10,000 nucleotides of DNA from Nitrospira sp. (lineage in GTDB: Bacteria; Nitrospirota; Nitrospiria; Nitrospirales; Nitrospiraceae), in the NCBI GenBank assembly GCA_020216985.1, contig JAIWOH010000208.1:1-10000 (forward strand), read 5' to 3'. Shown here in pieces: positions 5,728-10,000 of the stretch; position 1 is the stretch's first letter; each line of letters opens with the position of its first letter. Below the pieces are notes generated by a model. That model was not told the origin of the DNA. It ran no database searches and worked only from the letters and a program-made list of their open reading frames with translations. The position numbers were made by a program, and so were the translations under genes.

Positions 5728-8700
5728 TCAAGAACGCGCCGGAGCGGACTCGCGTTCAAGGCTCGGTTGCGGCTCCTCTTGATCCGGTTGATCCGGCGCG
5801 ATGAAGTCGAGCGGGACGGTCAGCGAATTCACAAGGACATCGACCGCGAGTTGGGCCAAGCCCGACAGACCCGATGCGAAGGATTTTATCGGAAGATAAG
5901 TCACTTCCGGACGGTGGATGGATCCCTTGACGGCAAAAATCGCGGTGGCCACCCCTTTTCGCTCTCCGGCAAAGATCCGTCCGAACAGAGGAATCGCCTT
6001 CAAGAACTGCGAATACGAACCGAACGGACTCACGGCGGTCACCAGATTCAGGCGATCGGTCGGCAAATCGTATTGTCCCACAGCCGTAATTTTTAGGATC
6101 GGGCTGTCGATGATCAGATTACCCGTCTCGAAGACGCCGTTCTTGACGGCCACAGTCCCGGTAATCGTGTTGTAGGGCAGTCCCTCCTTCTCCAGATCGA
6201 CCTTGCCTTGGAGCACCGCCGGAAGATTCAAGAGGCTGATGATCTTCCAGATCACCCGTTCGTTTGATTTAAAAATACGCCCGTTTTGAAGCAGCATCTC
6301 GACTTTTCCATCAAGCGACGGATATACACCGTGCGGATTACGCCCATGCCCCCGGAGAGAGCCGCTCACGCGCATCTCGCCGGTCATTCCATGAGCATCC
6401 TTGGCGTCGGTCAAACTCAGAACGTCATCAACCGGCAGGCCCGTGGCGCGAAACGACGCCTCCACTTCGGCGGGAGCCCCGCGAGGAAGCTGCGCTACAA
6501 GACGCCCGGCGATTTGGCCGGCGTTCGACGCGCCGGAAATCCGATCGACATCGACGACTCCGTCCTGAATGGTCACGCGCGCAGAAAGCGCCGCGAACCG
6601 TACCCCCTCATAATGGCCCCGGGCGATCGACGCGGACATCGTCACCTGCGAGGTTGCCGCCAAATTTTCCAAAAATTCCCGGACGACCGACCGATCTCCT
6701 TTGGGAAGCAGCAGGCCGAGGTCCATCCGGCTCGATTCGATTTTCCCGACGATCAGGGGTTTTGAAGCCCAGTTCTTGACGGCGGCCTCAATGGCGACGT
6801 CGCTATCAAGGACGGTGAACGACAACCGTTTGATCTCGGCCCCGTTGCGCACCAACTTGACCCGCGCATAGAGATTCTGAAGACGGCCGTCTCCTCCGAT
6901 GCCTCCCACCGTCGCCAGGCCGTTGGTCAGCGCGACCCATCCGGTCACCCGCCATGTGCTCCAATCCGTTCCCTTGCCTTTGACGTCCAGCGCAATCTCC
7001 GCGCTGCCGGCCTCCAGTCCTCCTTTTGAGATCCACTCGGGCAAACGGGACAACGACAACGTTCCGGTCGTGAGCGACATATCGATGCTGAAGGACTCTC
7101 CAAACACCATGCGTCCCTTGGCCGGCACTTGAATGGGCGGCACGATCAATTCCAGACGGCTTACGGACAGATCGCCGGATTTCGCCATGTCGCCTTCGAA
7201 TTCGACGGTCGCCGGCGCGCCGATCGGTTTTTCTCCCAAACCCGGAACATCGACCTTCGATTGGTCGAATACCACGACGCCGCGAAGATGCGGCGTCGAA
7301 GCGGCTCCCGTGAGCGCCGCCGTCGCAACCAGACGCCCTTCCATCGAGCCCGGCGAAGCCTTCGCCCCCAACATGCGGGTCATATCCGCAGCCGGTCCGC
7401 TGGCCCTGATCGAAAAATCCTGCAACAGACTCGATTCTCCGCCCGTCACCGTCCCCTGAACCTCGATGAGCGTCTCGCCCAGATGCCCGCTGATCCGCTC
7501 CAAACGCACAGCTCCGCCGGCTAACGTAAACCGGCCTTGCAAGCCGCTCAGCCGTTCCGGCAACGCCGGATGGGCAAAGCTGACGGCTCGGACAAGAATC
7601 TCCCCACCGGTGAACCTGACGCCGTCCGGCCGAGTCGGCGAGCCTGCCAGACGAAACGTGGGCTCCACCACGCCCTCCGCATCCCGAATATCAGCCAGTA
7701 TGCGCGTCAACGATTCGGCCTTCACCGTTGTCTCGAGAACGTCCATCAAATGAGACGCACTCGTCCTTCCTGCAATCTCCATCTCGAGCCACGGCCCGGC
7801 TTCCAGAAACGAGAGCATCGCCTTTCCATCCGTTAATTCCATCTCCCCGTACAACCCGGTGATGCCGGATGCACGGACTCGCCCGGGCTCCACAAACACG
7901 CGGCAGGCGACGTTTTTTGCCGACACTCGGTCTTGGCCGATCATGCCCTGCGCGTCCTGTACGTGAAACTCTCCGGAAATCGACGGACGCATGCCCTCCG
8001 TGGCAGCTCCGGTCAACGTGGCGTTCATCACTTGCACCCTGCCGTCGATGCGCCGCTCATTCAACACGGCCGGAAGCTGCGGATCGATCCACGCGGCCGG
8101 AACGGTCTGCATCAACTGGGACAGCAAAACCGGCGAGCTGCTGAACGTCACCGAGAACGCCGGTTGCGCCGTCATGAGACCCGACACGTTCGCTTTGCCG
8201 GTCAGCGTCATATCATTGAGTCGAACAGACATCTCAGACAACAAGACGTCGTACCCGACGACGCCGGGCATCACTTGAACGGCGCCGTGTAACGCCACCG
8301 TCCCCTGCAATTGCTCCGGAACGGGCCGGGGTCCCAGAAAATAGGCGATGTCCCGAATCCCAAGGGCGGCGGCTTCCAAACGGCCGTCGAATTGAAACGG
8401 CGCGGCTTGTACGGTCTCGTCCGCATCGGCAAGCGAGGCGCGTGTTTCCGACAGCCGTATCGATCCGTTGAGCGATATGGCCGCCCCCCCCTGTTCTTCC
8501 GGCTGAACAATGGAGAGCCGCACCTCCGCCGCTCTTTGCTCCGGGTGCACAAAAAACGTCGCCCCCACACGTTCCAACTTGAGGGAACGAACCCCGTCGC
8601 TCCCGGCCTCGTCGATGACCGTGACGGTTCCATCGGTCAGCGTCGCTTCCTGAACGCTGAACGTTCGGAACATGGCTTCTAGTGTCTGCCGATCGACTTC

Positions 8701-9099
8701 CGCCTGTTCATTAAAACCGTCGGCGACGTTCCAGCGGCCCGCTTCATCCCGCCTGAGCGTGAACACGGGCTGCTCGATCGACAACCGCTTCCCAACGATT
8801 TGCCTACGGAGAAGGGGCAACAGCCGCACGACGAGATCGACCCGTTTCGCCGTCAACAGGACTTGATCCGAGCCGGGATCATAAACGGTGACCCGGGTCA
8901 ATTCGACCCGTGCGCGAGGAAAGAGCCCGAACGTGACGTCATCGACGTGGATTTTTCTCCCAAGATTCGTCTCGAGCTGCTCGAGAACGAATCCCTTGAG
9001 ATAATCTTCCCCTGTCAGATGCTTGGAAAATGTCAGGAAGACAAGCAGGGAAACGCAGAGGGCAAGAACGATCAGCACCGCAACGCGCAGAGAGAACAC
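5728..9099 (-). CDS. AsmA-family envelope protein (lipid transport type), 1123 residues
   Basis: A very long envelope protein. Residues 7-25 form one N-terminal membrane anchor; the rest is periplasmic. The N-terminal AsmA signature follows: KIHVDDVTFGLFPRARVEL, then a leading strand pair, and the typical QPVFTLRRDEAGRWNV segment (about 110-126). The middle is a long run of repeating beta-strand units with glycine turns, as in AsmA, TamB and YhdP proteins that form a hydrophobic groove from inner to outer membrane. The C-terminal AsmA_2-like region (roughly 950-1090) has NGRIFKSNERVIWKI, NGVFETGNLIIDSP and AVGQYDLPTDRLNL. The last 22 residues are an acidic, proline-rich tail. These families carry phospholipids to the outer membrane in E. 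coli; the same role here is inference. The start is a GTG at 9099 with GGGGGAGG ending only 1 base before it, unusually close, but no better in-frame start exists nearby. It follows fliW by 122 bases. Confidence 0.87.
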   Translation of the reverse strand: MFSLRVAVLIVLALCVSLLVFLTFSKHLTGEDYLKGFVLEQLETNLGRKIHVDDVTFGLFPRARVELTRVTVYDPGSDQVLLTAKRVDLVVRLLPLLRRQIVGKRLSIEQPVFTLRRDEAGRWNVADGFNEQAEVDRQTLEAMFRTFSVQEATLTDGTVTVIDEAGSDGVRSLKLERVGATFFVHPEQRAAEVRLSIVQPEEQGGAAISLNGSIRLSETRASLADADETVQAAPFQFDGRLEAAALGIRDIAYFLGPRPVPEQLQGTVALHGAVQVMPGVVGYDVLLSEMSVRLNDMTLTGKANVSGLMTAQPAFSVTFSSSPVLLSQLMQTVPAAWIDPQLPAVLNERRIDGRVQVMNATLTGAATEGMRPSISGEFHVQDAQGMIGQDRVSAKNVACRVFVEPGRVRASGITGLYGEMELTDGKAMLSFLEAGPWLEMEIAGRTSASHLMDVLETTVKAESLTRILADIRDAEGVVEPTFRLAGSPTRPDGVRFTGGEILVRAVSFAHPALPERLSGLQGRFTLAGGAVRLERISGHLGETLIEVQGTVTGGESSLLQDFSIRASGPAADMTRMLGAKASPGSMEGRLVATAALTGAASTPHLRGVVVFDQSKVDVPGLGEKPIGAPATVEFEGDMAKSGDLSVSRLELIVPPIQVPAKGRMVFGESFSIDMSLTTGTLSLSRLPEWISKGGLEAGSAEIALDVKGKGTDWSTWRVTGWVALTNGLATVGGIGGDGRLQNLYARVKLVRNGAEIKRLSFTVLDSDVAIEAAVKNWASKPLIVGKIESSRMDLGLLLPKGDRSVVREFLENLAATSQVTMSASIARGHYEGVRFAALSARVTIQDGVVDVDRISGASNAGQIAGRLVAQLPRGAPAEVEASFRATGLPVDDVLSLTDAKDAHGMTGEMRVSGSLRGHGRNPHGVYPSLDGKVEMLLQNGRIFKSNERVIWKIISLLNLPAVLQGKVDLEKEGLPYNTITGTVAVKNGVFETGNLIIDSPILKITAVGQYDLPTDRLNLVTAVSPFGSYSQFLKAIPLFGRIFAGERKGVATAIFAVKGSIHRPEVTYLPIKSFASGLSGLAQLAVDVLVNSLTVPLDFIAPDQPDQEEPQPSLERESAPARS

Positions 9100-9221
9100 A
9101 CCTCCCCCATTTTTTCTTGTCCGTGCCCGATGGGAACGACCCCGACGGCATCTTACCGAAAGGGCAGGAATAAATCCAGAAACCCTCGTTTATCAATGGT
9201 TTCGACCCGAGATCTGTTGGA

Positions 9222-9704
9222 TCATGGGTAGGGTTGGCAGGCGGCCTGTTTGATCGTCTCGGTGACGCTCGATGTGGGTAGAGGAAAGAGCGGGTGGCGC
9301 GTGGGATAGTCGTCGGACAAAACGAGTTGCTTGCAGAGCCTCGTGCGGGGATTCATCAGCAACGGGCCTCTCAAATTGGCCGTAATGCGTCCCGGGTCAT
9401 CCGATGGAATCGTCAAAATGACCGCGATGGAGAACGCCTCTCCGCTCTTTCCTTGAATCTCCGCCAACGCGTCTTCGGTGACATCCACTCGATACTCCCC
9501 TCTCACAAACAGATCGGGATCCATGATGACAAAAGCCAGCGCCGGCTCATCGAGAGACTGAAGCCACTTGAACGGAGCCTCCGTATCGTGATCGAGCATG
9601 ACGTATCGCCGGCTTTCCGGAAATCCAAGCACGCCGGATGGGAACGTCAGCACACGCTCTTCATCGATCTCCAGCACCCCGAAACGACTGGATGAATACT
9701 TCAT
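9222..9704 (-). CDS. fliW: Flagellar assembly factor FliW (CsrA antagonist)
   Basis: A 160-residue cytosolic protein. In species studied, FliW binds either flagellin or CsrA; when flagellin is exported, freed FliW inhibits CsrA and so permits flagellin translation. FliW hallmarks are the N-terminal MKYSSSRFGVLEID, the turn TFPSGVLGFPE (20-30), FKWLQSLDEPALAFVIMDP (45-63), and the core ITANLRGPLLMNPRTRLCKQLVL (107-129). Length is typical. The ATG at 9704 is chosen although an in-frame ATG exists 45 bases upstream at 9749, because the family starts at MKxxxxRFG and the extra residues would lie inside csrA. The ATG overlaps the csrA stop as ATGA, with only a weak GACGAG upstream, so translation probably depends on csrA being read. 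The C-terminal 30 residues, rich in Pro, Thr and Ser, are less conserved. Confidence 0.94.
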   Translation of the reverse strand: MKYSSSRFGVLEIDEERVLTFPSGVLGFPESRRYVMLDHDTEAPFKWLQSLDEPALAFVIMDPDLFVRGEYRVDVTEDALAEIQGKSGEAFSIAVILTIPSDDPGRITANLRGPLLMNPRTRLCKQLVLSDDYPTRHPLFPLPTSSVTETIKQAACQPYP

Positions 9705-9964
9705 GGCTTGCTCGTCCCATCCCCTCGTGAACCCGGCTCCCGTTCCCACAGGCGCCGAAAGGCATCGATCGGTATCACACCGGTTTGCGACGCCGACCGA
9801 TTCTCCCGAAGAATTCTGGCGTAGACTTCATCACGGTGCACCTCGATATGGTGAGGCGCCTCGATTCCCAACCGAACCTGCCCGTCCTTGATGCCCAGCA
9901 CGATCACCTTGATGTCGGGCCCGATGGTTACGCCCTCTCCGCGCCGACGACTCAAAACCAGCAT
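9701..9964 (-). CDS. csrA: Carbon storage / translation regulator CsrA with extended C-terminus
   Basis: An 87-residue RNA-binding homodimer that binds GGA motifs near ribosome binding sites and blocks or stabilises mRNAs, classically flagellin mRNA when FliW is present in the genome. The core is canonical: MLVLSRRRGEGVTIG with Leu4 and Arg6, the strand pair GQVRLGIEAP (28-37), and VHRDEVY with Arg44, both RNA-contact positions. Helix 1 follows (RILRENRSA), with Asn55 in it. About 28 further residues (60-87), including IPIDAFRRLWE and a polar tail, exceed the common 60-75 residue size. The start has GGAG 8 bases upstream (9976-9973). The stop overlaps the fliW start by 4 bases, the standard csrA-fliW pair; in many genomes flgK and flgL precede it, but only 36 uninterpretable bases remain before the window ends. 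Confidence 0.95.
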   Translation of the reverse strand: MLVLSRRRGEGVTIGPDIKVIVLGIKDGQVRLGIEAPHHIEVHRDEVYARILRENRSASQTGVIPIDAFRRLWEREPGSRGDGTSKP

Positions 9965-10000
9965 GACGCTCGCTCCGAAATAACCGTCTGACCCGCGACA

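Noticed and set aside
5723..5742. GGCGC/GCGCC inverted repeat at the AsmA stop codon as a terminator
   Set aside because: Only 5 bp, overlaps the stop codon, and followed by no real T run on the transcribed strand.
4610..5782. Two plus-strand open frames of 220 and 168 codons opposite the M24 peptidase
   Set aside because: They are antisense to a peptidase with all catalytic residues intact and show no family features or ribosome binding sites.
9965..10000. Possible 3' end of an upstream flagellar gene such as flgL
   Set aside because: Only 36 bases remain and no frame gives recognisable residues; the idea rests only on usual gene order.

Overview
The window is about 10 kb of chromosomal, moderately GC-rich bacterial DNA with tightly packed genes and no sign of mobile DNA, rRNA, tRNA or CRISPR. 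The gene set is ordinary housekeeping, redox and regulatory: a high-potential type c-type cytochrome, a soluble transhydrogenase, HDOD and PilZ signalling proteins, a long AsmA-type protein, and csrA-fliW. This mix would fit a flagellated Gram-negative of the Nitrospirota (Nitrospira-like). That assignment is an impression from protein style and gene content, not a computed result.

Left part (1-1500): two genes read leftward, a truncated cupin protein at the window edge and an exported coiled-coil protein upstream of it. A divergent intergenic region of about 280 bases with a plausible sigma70-type promoter separates them from a rightward gene for a small periplasmic mono-heme cytochrome c. 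That gene has an excellent ribosome binding site and ends in a strong hairpin.

Middle part (1500-4390): a leader with a foldable element precedes a rightward cluster made of an HDOD protein, a soluble (Si-specific) NAD(P) transhydrogenase SthA and a single-domain PilZ protein. The HDOD and SthA genes overlap by 4 bases (ATGA), so they are probably translationally coupled. The PilZ gene follows 73 bases after sthA.

Right part (4475-9964): four genes all read leftward, in transcription order csrA, fliW, a 1123-residue AsmA-family protein and an M24 Xaa-Pro-type metallopeptidase. csrA and fliW overlap by 4 bases and form the known CsrA/FliW partner-switch that ties flagellin export to translation control. 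The AsmA protein (envelope lipid traffic family) and the peptidase follow after gaps of 122 and 98 bases and may or may not be in the same transcript.

No clearly new system was found. The items most worth a second look are the structured leader before the HDOD gene, the HDOD-SthA coupling, the C-terminally extended CsrA, and the extra cysteine pair in the cytochrome.
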